Below, in pieces: positions 1 through 8,117 of a DNA stretch of 64,000 bases (positions are counted from its first letter, which is position 1; each line of letters begins with the position of its first letter). The stretch comes from an uncultured Hungatella sp. Its GTDB lineage: Bacteria; Bacillota; Clostridia; Lachnospirales; Lachnospiraceae. The notes beneath the pieces are model-generated. The model was not told where the DNA came from, did no database searches, and saw nothing but the letters and a program-made list of their open reading frames with translations. The stretch is from the NCBI GenBank assembly GCA_910588325.1, contig CAJUPP010000007.1, positions 15,101-79,100 on the forward strand. Reading direction: 5' to 3'. The translations under genes were made by a program, and so were the position numbers.

Positions 1-1438
1 CCCCATATTCCATGCGTCGGCTTTCCTCCAGCATCTCCTCGGTCGGACCGCCGCCGCCGTCTCCGTGGCCGAAACAGGTCAGCACATCCTGGCTTAAATC
101 CTTATTCTGATACCTCTGCCATGTTCCCATCACCTGGCTCACATTCTGCCGTCCATTGTATGTCGTATTAAACGAAGGATCATTTCCGTCATTTTTCTCA
201 TAATAATCCTTTGTTGTAATCAGGTATGACAGCACTTCACTTCCGTCAATCCCTCTCCATACAAAGGTATCATACGGGAATTTGTTATACTCGTTCCAGC
301 TGATTTTGGTAGTCATAAAATAAGAAATTCCGGACTTTTTCAAAATCTGAGGCATGGCCGCACTGTATCCAAACACATCCGGAAGCCACAGCACCTCATT
401 GGGCTCTGCCCCCAATTCCTTTTCAAAGAATCGGCGCCCATAAAGAATCTGACGGACCAGCGCCTCCCCGGAAGATAAATTGCAGTCCGGTTCCACCCAG
501 GCGGCTCCCTCCGCCTCCCAGCGCCCTTCCTTTATCTTCTCCTTAATCCGCTCAAACAGCTTTGGAGCCTCCTCCTTAACAAATTCATACAGCTGAGGCT
601 GGCTGGACATAAACCGATATTCCGGATACCGCTCCATCAGGTTCAGAACGGTATTGAAACTTCTCACCGCTTTCTGCCTGGTCTGCTTTAAGGGCCATTT
701 CCACGCCACATCAATATGAGTATGTCCGATGCTGTGAACCGCCACCGGGCTTTCTTTTCTGGTCTCATAATATTGTTTCTGTAAAAATGTGTCTGCCTCT
801 TTCACGGAGTTGTAAAATTCTTCTGAACCGGGACGGCGGAAATCAATCATCCCCACACAGTCATTGAGTATCTTCCACACCTCAATCCGTTCCAGATCTT
901 CCTCCGGCAGCAATTCTCCTGCATCAAAAGGAACCTTCAGATCATAGTAAAGCCTGGCCACATCCTCTTCATAGGCAGATACATCCAAATGGAAAAAATT
1001 CGTTTTTGCCCTGTTGTTAGAGTAAGCATAAAAAGCCAGAGAGTATGTCTTGTCCTCCCCATCCAGTATCAGTTCCTGATGGTTCATATCCATGGTTCCC
1101 TTAAACTCTCCGTCCACATACACCATAATCTGAGGATTGTCCGTATTCCACAGGTCCGTTTCCCCTGTGCTTAAAATAATTCTCCGCTCCTTCCCTCTGC
1201 GCTCCCTGTCAGGAGCTACCTGAGCGATAAACCAGTAATGACGGTCTTTTCCTCCCCACGTCTCGTCCCTGCCGTAAGGCTTAAGCTCCATGGACTTAAG
1301 TTTCTCCATAGAAATATGCTCACAAAAATCATAGGTTCCGTCACCAACCCTCACGCCCTCTACCGGCATCCGATGAGAATACCTTAGTTCCCCTAAGGTT
1401 TTCACTGCCGTCTTAATCCTGTTTCTGATGGGATCCAT
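1..1438 (-). CDS. Alpha-mannosidase, glycoside hydrolase family 38 (3' end cut by window edge)
   Basis: About 479 codons are present; the C-terminal part lies beyond base 1. The protein starts with an ATG at 1438 behind a clear AGGAGG. After an N-terminal beta-rich region, the GH38 catalytic domain begins with the zinc-binding motif HTHIDVAWKW and contains WLPDVFGYSA, where the Asp is the family's catalytic nucleophile. GH38 enzymes of anaerobic gut bacteria are usually cytoplasmic and trim alpha-mannosides taken up from host or yeast glycans; no signal peptide is seen here, which fits. It is the second gene of a unit with the PfkB kinase just upstream (14-bp gap), so the released sugar may be phosphorylated by that kinase. 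The family call is firm; substrate linkage is inference. Confidence 0.93.
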   Translation of the reverse strand, partial: MDPIRNRIKTAVKTLGELRYSHRMPVEGVRVGDGTYDFCEHISMEKLKSMELKPYGRDETWGGKDRHYWFIAQVAPDRERRGKERRIILSTGETDLWNTDNPQIMVYVDGEFKGTMDMNHQELILDGEDKTYSLAFYAYSNNRAKTNFFHLDVSAYEEDVARLYYDLKVPFDAGELLPEEDLERIEVWKILNDCVGMIDFRRPGSEEFYNSVKEADTFLQKQYYETRKESPVAVHSIGHTHIDVAWKWPLKQTRQKAVRSFNTVLNLMERYPEYRFMSSQPQLYEFVKEEAPKLFERIKEKIKEGRWEAEGAAWVEPDCNLSSGEALVRQILYGRRFFEKELGAEPNEVLWLPDVFGYSAAMPQILKKSGISYFMTTKISWNEYNKFPYDTFVWRGIDGSEVLSYLITTKDYYEKNDGNDPSFNTTYNGRQNVSQVMGTWQRYQNKDLSQDVLTCFGHGDGGGGPTEEMLEESRRMEYG

Positions 1439-1452
1439 CCTTGTTTCCTCCT

Positions 1453-2358
1453 TTACTCCTTTAAATTAGCTATTTTTCCTTGTACCTGGCTTAATATGGG
1501 AATCGATGGCGCCGCTCCTTTTCTGCTGACAGCGATGGCCGATGCCATAGAGGCTATTTTAAGTGCTTCCTCCACCTCTGTCCCCCCAATCATGCTCCCC
1601 ATAAAATATCCGGTAAACGTATCTCCTGCCGCCGTGGTATCCACAGCTTTTACCGGATAAACGGGCTGGCGGCAGATTTTATCCTTATAACCATAAACAG
1701 AACCTGCCTTTCCAAGAGTAAGTACAATCTGCGTATCCGGAAAACGCTCCATCAGCTTATCCAGAATCTTTTCGCTGTCCCTATGGGAAATCCCGGTCAT
1801 GGCGGCCCCTTCCAGTTCATTGAGAATCAAAAAATCCGTATACGAAAGAGGCATCTGAAAAATCTTCTCATCCATAGGCGATGGATTCAACACGATCTTC
1901 ATTCCTTTTTCATGAGCCTTTTCCATAATATAAGGAATCTGGCTGATTTCATTCTGCAGCACCAGAAAGTCTCCCTCCGCAAAACAGGACAGCGCAGCGT
2001 CAACCTCCTGTCTGGTAATTGTCTGGTTCGCTCCCCCATATAAGAGAATGCCGTTCTCCCCTTCCGGCGTTGTCTGGATAATGGCATGTCCGCTGGGGCA
2101 TTCCTTCTTTTCTATCAGTTCTGTATGAACTCCGGCCTGTTCCAACATGTTTAAAAGCATCTGGCCGTCATGAAGCCCAACCGCACCTGCATGCCAGGTC
2201 TCTGCCCCGCTGCGGGCAAATGCAATCGACTGATTCAGTCCCTTTCCTCCACAGAACAACTGCAGCTCTTTTGAAGAAATGGTCTCCCCTGGCCGGACAA
2301 AATGATCCATCTTATAAACGTGATCAATATTCAAGGAGCCATATACAAGAATCTTCAT
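1453..2358 (-). CDS. PfkB-family carbohydrate kinase (ribokinase-like)
   Basis: About 301 aa, normal for ribokinase-like enzymes. The N-terminus has the family GG signature (CGGKGLNQSIAFAR) and the C-terminal part has the ATP/anion-hole motif DTTAAGDTFTGYF, with Asp as catalytic base. It phosphorylates a sugar or nucleoside with ATP in the cytoplasm. Start choice is uncertain: an in-frame GTG at 2367 sits only 3-4 bases after AAGGGA, while the ATG at 2358 is 12 bases after it; the ATG gives the typical N-terminus MKILVYGS. It is co-transcribed with the GH38 alpha-mannosidase, which points to a sugar from mannoside breakdown, but specificity cannot be read from sequence. The second motif has Ala in place of the usual Gly in TGAGD. 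Confidence 0.9.
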   Translation of the reverse strand: MKILVYGSLNIDHVYKMDHFVRPGETISSKELQLFCGGKGLNQSIAFARSGAETWHAGAVGLHDGQMLLNMLEQAGVHTELIEKKECPSGHAIIQTTPEGENGILLYGGANQTITRQEVDAALSCFAEGDFLVLQNEISQIPYIMEKAHEKGMKIVLNPSPMDEKIFQMPLSYTDFLILNELEGAAMTGISHRDSEKILDKLMERFPDTQIVLTLGKAGSVYGYKDKICRQPVYPVKAVDTTAAGDTFTGYFMGSMIGGTEVEEALKIASMASAIAVSRKGAAPSIPILSQVQGKIANLKE

Positions 2359-2456
2359 TTTAATCACTTATCCCTTCGTTCAATATGTTATCCTCGATTC
2401 TCCTGTCAAGAAAAGGCTGTCCGTCCATTCGAACAACCTTTCCATTCCTTGCTATT

Positions 2457-2485
2457 ATTATATGGGAAAGTACATGGGAAAGCAA
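2457..2485 (-). promoter_or_regulatory. Promoter for the PfkB kinase/alpha-mannosidase unit
   Basis: On the minus strand TTGCTT (2480-2485) and TATAAT (2457-2462) are separated by exactly 17 bp, about 90 bases upstream of the kinase start. The -10 is perfect and the -35 is 4 of 6. Confidence 0.6.
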
Positions 2486-2527
2486 GCAGTATGTCAAAGA
2501 AATTCTCTTTTCATTTTTCTAAAAATT

Positions 2528-2557
2528 TTGCTGGACAAATCCGGCATATGGTACTAT
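2528..2557 (+). promoter_or_regulatory. Probable promoter for the D-amino-acid aminotransferase
   Basis: TTGCTG (2528-2533) and TACTAT (2552-2557) with an 18-bp spacer precede the aminotransferase. The -10 overlaps the dyad TACTATTTTTATAGTA (2552-2567), which could be a repressor site; that is inference. Confidence 0.45.
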
Positions 2558-2643
2558 TTTTATAGTAGCTTCAAAGAAGGGAACTGCATCTGTTCCCTCC
2601 TGTGAAGAAATTATGAAAGCCGGTTATGGCGGAGGAAACAATT

Positions 2644-3504
2644 ATGAAAGAACTTGCATACTATGACGGACAGACAGGAACTCCGGAAGAGGTTATGATT
2701 CCTTTCAATGACAGAGTCCATTTTTTCGGAGACGGCGTATATGAGGCGACGTTGGGAGGAAACCATAAAATCTTTCTGCTTCAGGACCATCTGGACCGAT
2801 TTTACAGCAGCGCAAAGGCTTTGGACATTAAAATTCCTATGACGAAACAGGAACTTGGAATTCTTTTGACAGAACTTCTTGAGAAAGTAGAGGGAACGAC
2901 TCATTTTATTTACTGGCAGGTTACCCGAGGAGTTCCGGCCATAAGAAACCATACTTATGAGGAAGATCTTATGGGGAAAGTGTGGGTTTCTATCCGCCCC
3001 TTCGCCATGCAGGATCCAGAAAAGGAAATTGCTGCGATTACCAAGGAGGATACCCGTTTTTATCATTGCAATATCAAGACACTGAACCTTCTTCCGTCTG
3101 TCATGGCTTCTCAGGATGCCAAACGGGCCGGAGCGGGCGAAACCATCTTCCACCGGGGAGACATCGTAACCGAATGCTCCCACAGCAATGTATCCATCTT
3201 GAAGGACGGTGTGTTTATCTCCCATCCCAATGACAATATGATTCTGCGGGGAATCGCCAAGACCCATATGATCGCTGCCTGCTACCGGCTGAGTATCCAG
3301 GTAATCGAGCGGCCCTTCACTTTGTCAGAACTGATGGACGCCGACGAGATCCTTGTCACTTCCTCCTCTAATTTCTACCGCTATGTAACCAGCGTAGACT
3401 CACAAAAAGCCGGAGGAAAGGATCCGAAGACCAGAAGACTTTTACAGAAGGCAGTGATTGATGAATTTTTAGAGTATACAGGAATGGAACGTCTGATGGT
3501 ATGA
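2644..3504 (+). CDS. dat: D-amino-acid aminotransferase (class IV PLP aminotransferase)
   Basis: 286 aa, the usual length of bacterial D-amino acid transaminases. The N-terminal FGDGVYEATL block, the FIYWQVTRG block and the PLP lysine in NIKTLNLLP (K145), followed by TECSHSNVSI, match the D-alanine transaminase subgroup rather than branched-chain aminotransferases. It converts D-alanine plus 2-oxoglutarate to pyruvate plus D-glutamate, feeding peptidoglycan. I place the start at the ATG at 2644 because GGAGG (2631-2635) lies 8 bases before it; the in-frame ATG at 2626 has no ribosome site and would contain that GGAGG in its coding sequence. It is monocistronic, followed by a strong hairpin. 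A racemase-type gene lies at 29.3 kb, but no direct link is visible. Confidence 0.92.
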   Translation: MKELAYYDGQTGTPEEVMIPFNDRVHFFGDGVYEATLGGNHKIFLLQDHLDRFYSSAKALDIKIPMTKQELGILLTELLEKVEGTTHFIYWQVTRGVPAIRNHTYEEDLMGKVWVSIRPFAMQDPEKEIAAITKEDTRFYHCNIKTLNLLPSVMASQDAKRAGAGETIFHRGDIVTECSHSNVSILKDGVFISHPNDNMILRGIAKTHMIAACYRLSIQVIERPFTLSELMDADEILVTSSSNFYRYVTSVDSQKAGGKDPKTRRLLQKAVIDEFLEYTGMERLMV

Positions 3505-3515
3505 ACCTCTCTCTG

Positions 3516-3570
3516 GAAACAGCACCTGAATCCCCTGTGCTCCCGGCACAGGAAATTCAGGTGCTGTTTC
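3516..3570. terminator. Bidirectional terminator between dat and the VOC-Nudix gene
   Basis: A long hairpin: arm GAAACAGCACCTGAAT pairs with ATTCAGGTGCTGTTTC, and inside it CCTGTG pairs with CACAGG. It lies between convergent genes and can serve both; there is a short T run on the plus side only. Confidence 0.8.
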
Positions 3571-3586
3571 TATATCCCTTCCTCAT

Positions 3587-4708
3587 CTATGATTTTTGCT
3601 TTACCATCAGCCATGCCATGATATGAATTGCCTGCTCAAAATTGCCTTTCTGTATCATCTCATCAATCTCCTCTGGAGAATAGGTTCTGATATTCAAAAA
3701 TTCTGTCTCGTCCAGATTCTGTCCCCCCAATTTATGACAATGCTCCGCCATAAAAATATGTGCATAATTGTCAGCCATAGTAGCATTGGAAGGCACGGTA
3801 AGCAAATAGTTCCATCTTTCTGATACATATCCGGTTTCTTCCAGCAGCTCTCTCCTGGCTGCCTGTAGAGCATTTTCCGAAAGCCCCCTGTCATATCCTG
3901 TCCCGTACTCTTTTCCATCGGTCCGTTCAATACCGCCTGCCGGAAATTCTGTGGTTACCTTCCTGATTCCCTGGCGAAACTGCCTGACGCAGAGATACTG
4001 CCCATTAACATCTGACGCGACTATGACAACATAGTCCTTGCGGCTGTAGCTGTAAAACGGCTCAAATATCTTTCCGTCCGGAAAACGATAAGCGGACCGC
4101 CTAAAATCAATCCACTCATCCTGGATCACATGATCCACGCTGATCTCTTCCCATTCCAGATATTCCTTATCTTCTGCCTTATTCTCTTCCTTAGCTTTTA
4201 CATGATATTCTGCATAGTCTTCTGCATGATCCTCTGCCTTATCCTCTGTATTATACTCTGCTTTATCTTCTATATTACTTTCCATATTACTTTTTGCATT
4301 ACCTTCTGAATCTGTCATATCTGTTTCCGTTTTAACTTTGCCATTCTCCATCGGTGTCCGGACTTCAATGAGATTTCCATCCGGATCGTAAAATCGAATA
4401 ACCTTTTGTCCCCAGGGATATGTCATGAATGGAGTTACATACTCCGCATCTGGAAAGCATGATTCCAGTTTCTTTATAAAAGCCTCTATATCTGCCTCTT
4501 CAAAATAAAGCTCACAGCCATGATTTTTCGGCAGAATATCCTTCTCTATGGACTTCCGCCACAGGGATGCGTCCTGAAGAACCAGTCCCTCTGTCAAAAT
4601 CATGGTTCCGGCATTGTCCAGAATGACTTCAAGGCCAAACAGATCTTTATAAAATTTTCTTGACTGCTCCATATCTTTGACAGCTATAAGTACATTTTTT
4701 AATTTCAT
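3587..4708 (-). CDS. VOC (glyoxalase-like) domain fused to a Nudix hydrolase domain
   Basis: 373 aa with two enzyme-like domains. Residues 1 to about 125 are a vicinal-oxygen-chelate/glyoxalase domain (starts MKLKNVLIAVKDMEQSRKFY, ends GNLIEVR). Residues of about 130-185 form a low-complexity acidic linker made of short EDKAE/EYNTE-like repeats, encoded by a degenerate 12-bp tandem repeat. Residues of about 190-373 are an ADP-ribose-pyrophosphatase-type Nudix domain with AARRELLEETGYV; between the GG and the first Glu of the Nudix box there is an insertion of roughly 15 residues. Start is the ATG at 4708 after AAGGTGG. The Nudix half probably hydrolyses a nucleoside diphosphate derivative in the cytoplasm; the VOC half may bind a metal or small ligand. 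The fusion is uncommon; the linker repeat suggests two once-separate genes joined by slippage-prone sequence. Function beyond the domains is unknown. Confidence 0.85.
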   Translation of the reverse strand: MKLKNVLIAVKDMEQSRKFYKDLFGLEVILDNAGTMILTEGLVLQDASLWRKSIEKDILPKNHGCELYFEEADIEAFIKKLESCFPDAEYVTPFMTYPWGQKVIRFYDPDGNLIEVRTPMENGKVKTETDMTDSEGNAKSNMESNIEDKAEYNTEDKAEDHAEDYAEYHVKAKEENKAEDKEYLEWEEISVDHVIQDEWIDFRRSAYRFPDGKIFEPFYSYSRKDYVVIVASDVNGQYLCVRQFRQGIRKVTTEFPAGGIERTDGKEYGTGYDRGLSENALQAARRELLEETGYVSERWNYLLTVPSNATMADNYAHIFMAEHCHKLGGQNLDETEFLNIRTYSPEEIDEMIQKGNFEQAIHIMAWLMVKQKS

Positions 4709-4956
4709 TTTACCACCTTTTCTGTTCCTGCTCCGGAAATACCATACATCAAATCATCCTGCAATCAGGGTGTTTTCCCTGTGTTGTGTTTTTATCTTTG
4801 CTTCTATATATTATCATATATACGCCTTTTTTTCCACAAAAACATACCCTGTTCAGGACAGCCGCCAATGGCCTTCAAAGTGGACGGATTCAAAACCCTG
4901 GCAAGTGCGACAGTGCGAAAACCGGAATCTGAATATTTCGACTTTATGAGCAGCTA
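4709..4956. other. Intergenic stretch with no recognised gene
   Basis: AT-rich divergent region between the VOC-Nudix gene and the blaI-type promoter. Apart from the promoter and operators at its right end, I see no gene or strong structure. Confidence 0.5.
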
Positions 4957-4985
4957 TTGACATCTTTACTCTATCATTGTAGAAT
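4957..4985 (+). promoter_or_regulatory. Promoter of the BlaI/M56 pair
   Basis: TTGACA (4957-4962), 17-bp spacer, TAGAAT (4980-4985). The first operator copy overlaps the -10, so repression by steric block is expected. Confidence 0.8.
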
Positions 4986-5009
4986 AATACTAAATTCTAT
5001 ATTTGTAGA
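4970..5009 (+). promoter_or_regulatory. Twin BlaI-type operators
   Basis: Two 14-bp near-palindromes, TCTATCATTGTAGA (4970-4983) and TCTATATTTGTAGA (4996-5009), start 26 bp apart. They resemble the TACA-N2-TGTA dyads bound by BlaI/MecI/CopY repressors. One overlaps the -10 and the other sits just downstream of the start point, as expected for autoregulation by the adjacent repressor gene. Confidence 0.7.
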
Positions 5010-5026
5010 GTAAGGAGACCGTTTCT

Positions 5027-5404
5027 ATGGATATTACAATCCGCCGCTTACCGGATGCGGAATTAGAGGTCATGCAGGCGATTTGGGCCTGTGAGCCACC
5101 GGTGGCCCGGACAGACATCAACGCAATCTTGAAAGATACCCATCCCATGGCGCAGACCACTCTTCTGACCGTGCTTACACGCTTGTCAGAAAAGAGATTC
5201 ATTCAGATTCAAAAGGAAAGCCGCAGCGCACGATATATCCCGCTGATTGCAAAGCAGGACTATCTTGCCCAGCAGAGCCGGTGCTTTGTACAGAAGGTCT
5301 GCGGCGGGAGTTTGCCTGCCTTTGCCGCTGCCCTGTGCGACAGTGGTCTGACGAAAAAGGAGTTGGCCCTGCTGCGGGAACTTCTGGAGAGAGGTGCGTT
5401 ATGA
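5027..5404 (+). CDS. BlaI/MecI/CopY-family transcriptional repressor
   Basis: 125 aa, the family's normal size. The N-terminal winged helix reads RRLPDAELEVMQAIW...MAQTTLLTVLTRLSEKRFI, and the C-terminal part is the dimerisation region cleaved by the partner protease in the Bla/Mec systems. AAGGAG precedes the ATG by 9 bases. It overlaps the M56 protease gene by four bases (ATGA), so the two are translationally coupled. By family knowledge it binds the twin operators upstream as a dimer and is inactivated by proteolysis when the membrane sensor is triggered. No beta-lactamase or PBP gene is adjacent, so the regulon may be only this pair or lie elsewhere. Confidence 0.93.
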   Translation: MDITIRRLPDAELEVMQAIWACEPPVARTDINAILKDTHPMAQTTLLTVLTRLSEKRFIQIQKESRSARYIPLIAKQDYLAQQSRCFVQKVCGGSLPAFAAALCDSGLTKKELALLRELLERGAL

Positions 5405-7209
5405 CTACGGAGGTTCTCATAAAAGGATTCTGCACTTCGATTTTCAGCGGAATATTTGCCTGGATGGTATTTGACAGAAATTCCGACAGCAATATGGACA
5501 GCAACCGTCAGCGATATCTGCCCTATATTTCTGGCATGATACTCCCACTGTGTATGCTGACTATTTTGATCATGGGGCTTATTTTCACAGATAGAGAAAA
5601 CACCCTGCAGATAACGTTTGCTTTTTGTTTTGGAGTATTTCTTCATATTTGCCTGTATTACCTTCTGTTGATGTCCTCCCTGTCCTTTTTGCGGCGGCAC
5701 ATCAGCGCAAGGGCCTGTGCTATTCTGTGGATGCTCCCAAATTACCTTTATCTGACCCAGATGACCTATATGCGGTTGCCCAAACCTCGTTGGGTGATAG
5801 AGGCCCCCCTTATCTTAGTGCAAACGCTGCTGAACGTGTGGCTGATTGGCTTTTTGTCCGTTCTGAGTTGGAACATCGTCTCCCATCTGACCTTTCGGAC
5901 ACGCATCCTGAGGGATGCGTCCCCAATTACTGATTTGACAGTTCTGGCCATATGGCGTCAGGAGATAGAGTCAGCCCGGTTCCACAAGCCGAGGTTCAAG
6001 CTGGTGACTTCACCCAACATCCAAACGCCCCTGTCCATTGGCCTGTTTCAACGGTCTATCCGGGTAGTGCTGCCGGAGCGGGAGTATACTCCTGAAGAAC
6101 TAACGCTCATTTTTCGTCACGAACTGATTCATATTGGTCGGGAGGATTCGTGGAATAAATTTTTTCTTGTTTTTTGCTCAGCTATGTGTTGGTTCAATCC
6201 TCTCATGTGGATAGCCATAAAAAGAAGCTCCGAGGATTTGGAATTGAGCTGCGATGAAACGGTTCTGCTGAATTCTGATGATGATACAAAACGTCGGTAT
6301 GCTGATTTGCTCTTAAAGACTGCCGGAGATAAGCAGGGTTTCACCACCTGTTTATCTGCCTCAGCCAACGCACTACTCTATCGGCTGAAAAACGTGGTTG
6401 CCCCTAAGAGGAAACCCTCTGGTGCGCTGGTAGTCGGGCTTGCGTTTTTCCTGCTGTGTATGAGCTGCGGCTATGTAGCCCTTGCTTACGGAGAGAGTAC
6501 AGGTGCTGAAGTGATTTACAAGTCCCAATCTCCGGAACAGTATGCTCTGAGCAGTATAAATGTGGGCGATTTCGTCTGTACCGATGAGGCAGCACTGCAC
6601 CACTATTTATCTGGCCTGCGCATGGAGCATATTTCAGGGAATTACTCTTTTACTCAGGACGGAACACCCCTGTCCCTGATATTGGACAGCCCAGAGGGCG
6701 TTTTGGCCGTCACCCTGTCAGACAGATTTCTCAAGCTGGTTTCCCTATACGGCGAGGTAATCGCCGAATACTATTACCTGCCGGACGGTACGGACTGGGA
6801 TGCGCTAAGCGAATATATTGTCGAGCGTCCCGCATTGAATGTCCATATAACTGGAACGGGCGATGAATTCGGTCAGGACATCACAGCCTCTCTGTCATAT
6901 GTCAGTTTTACAGAAGGGGATGGCACGGAGATACTTTATGAAATGGATTCCCGTGAAACCCCCAGCAGTATTTTCGGTTACCCAGCCAGTCAGGCAATTC
7001 TTTCCTTTAATCTCCCGCTAAGCGGGGATTGTATCGTAGAAATCGTACCATTGGACGGCGGAAACAGCCGTACTGTTTTCCTGAACCAACAGCCTATGAC
7101 ATTATCTCTGACGGAAGAGCCGTCCCGTTATACTGTCCGTGGAAAGTTTAGCGGGAAAGATGGAAAATCATACCGGATGGAATTTCAGTTTGAGATTGGC
7201 GCAGAATAG
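5401..7209 (+). CDS. M56-family membrane metallopeptidase (BlaR1-like) with a non-PBP sensor region
   Basis: 602 aa, starting at the ATG that overlaps the repressor stop codon (GAGAGG ribosome site). Several N-terminal membrane segments are followed by the cytosolic gluzincin domain: zinc motif HELIH (H240-H244) and the third-ligand region ELSCDE (281-286). Another membrane helix spans about 341-363. BlaR1 and MecR1 carry an extracellular penicillin-binding domain after this helix; here the last 240 residues instead look beta-rich, lack SxxK/SxN/KTG motifs, and match no domain I recognise. The protein probably senses an extracellular cue through this region and cleaves the BlaI-type repressor. 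The ligand is unknown. Confidence 0.88.
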   Translation: MTTEVLIKGFCTSIFSGIFAWMVFDRNSDSNMDSNRQRYLPYISGMILPLCMLTILIMGLIFTDRENTLQITFAFCFGVFLHICLYYLLLMSSLSFLRRHISARACAILWMLPNYLYLTQMTYMRLPKPRWVIEAPLILVQTLLNVWLIGFLSVLSWNIVSHLTFRTRILRDASPITDLTVLAIWRQEIESARFHKPRFKLVTSPNIQTPLSIGLFQRSIRVVLPEREYTPEELTLIFRHELIHIGREDSWNKFFLVFCSAMCWFNPLMWIAIKRSSEDLELSCDETVLLNSDDDTKRRYADLLLKTAGDKQGFTTCLSASANALLYRLKNVVAPKRKPSGALVVGLAFFLLCMSCGYVALAYGESTGAEVIYKSQSPEQYALSSINVGDFVCTDEAALHHYLSGLRMEHISGNYSFTQDGTPLSLILDSPEGVLAVTLSDRFLKLVSLYGEVIAEYYYLPDGTDWDALSEYIVERPALNVHITGTGDEFGQDITASLSYVSFTEGDGTEILYEMDSRETPSSIFGYPASQAILSFNLPLSGDCIVEIVPLDGGNSRTVFLNQQPMTLSLTEEPSRYTVRGKFSGKDGKSYRMEFQFEIGAE

Positions 7210-7350
7210 CTTTTCCGCCCTCTGGGAAAAAATCCTCGCTCAGAAAACGCCTCCCGTTTGGAGCAGAGCAGCTCACCGTGCAGTTGGAGGCTCACAGGGA
7301 GGACGAACGCGATTTTTTTGCACCTCTGTTGTGAAGCAATCAGCCCCAAA

Positions 7351-7413
7351 AGATATCTCCCGCAGAATTCCATTCTTTTCGGCATGGGTTCTTCTGCGGA
7401 GATGTCTTTTTTT
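7351..7413 (+). terminator. Terminator after the BlaI/M56 pair
   Basis: Arm AGATATCTCCCGCAGAA pairs with TTCTGCGGAGATGTCT with one bulge and one mismatch, followed by a run of seven T. It lies 142 bases past the protease stop codon. Confidence 0.75.
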
Positions 7414-8117
7414 GTTGTTACTCATCTTGTTCCAGATTCAAAAACCCCTTGCTGCTAATTTTCGGAAACACCCGTTTTTCCTATACAGCCTTCTATTCGG
7501 TTTCCCGCTCTGTATATTGGCGTGAAATTCTTTCTTTAGCTCTTTCCAACATTCATTGACTTTTATAACCTTATTTATCTCTGCATCTTTTTCAGCATTG
7601 TATTTATATAAAGGGAACAAAAGTTTTACCAGGAATTACATTTTGTTCTGGTTGGAATGAAGGGGGGTACAAAACATTTTAGCAGGCACCAGTCTAGGGA
7701 CTAAAATCGCTGTCCATCATCTGCCTGCACAGCTATCGTTTCCGAATCAAATGGAAAGCTGTTGCCCGGTTAACCCCGTTACCAAAGAACTCCTTTTTAT
7801 GGAAGGATTACCTAAGATACAATTATAGCTCATTTGAGGACATATTTTTCCTGTTTATAGAAAAATAGTCAGAATTATGTATAAGACAAATAAATCGCGA
7901 GCAATAGGATATGCAAGGAATCTACTGGGATTCCATGTCTTCTTGATAATGCAAACCTATTGCTCTCAAAATATAGTTATATTAATCGATTTATCCAGTC
8001 TTGTTATTCTGATAGATAATACATAGTTATCATTAAATTTATTTACATACTACAATTATCTATAAATAACAGAAATAATAAGGTAAACAATGATTACTAT
8101 ACAAAAGGGGTAAAAAA
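7414..8117. other. Gene-free transition into the AT-rich island
   Basis: About 700 bases without a credible gene. Base composition drops to strongly AT-rich near 7800. It contains the stem-loop at 7899-7965 (listed separately). No attachment site or direct repeat pairing with the region near the recombinase (11.9-12.1 kb) could be seen by eye. Confidence 0.5.
7899..7965 (+). promoter_or_regulatory. Structured leader candidate upstream of the AT-rich island
   Basis: A perfect 10-bp stem, GAGCAATAGG (7899-7908) with CCTATTGCTC (7956-7965), encloses a second hairpin GGAATC-tactg-GATTCC and a 20-base single-stranded part. It lies about 150 bases before the aminotransferase start and has no T run, so it is not a simple terminator. 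It could be an RNA leader structure, a protein-binding palindrome or a recombination-related site; no known riboswitch class was recognised. Confidence 0.45.

Noticed and set aside
2611..3267. Minus-strand open frame of 218 codons opposite dat
   Set aside because: It is the antisense of the aminotransferase, has no ribosome site and matches no family.
4200..4290. Tandem repeat in the VOC-Nudix gene as a separate repeat element
   Set aside because: The repeat is in frame and encodes the linker of one open gene, so it is treated as part of that gene.
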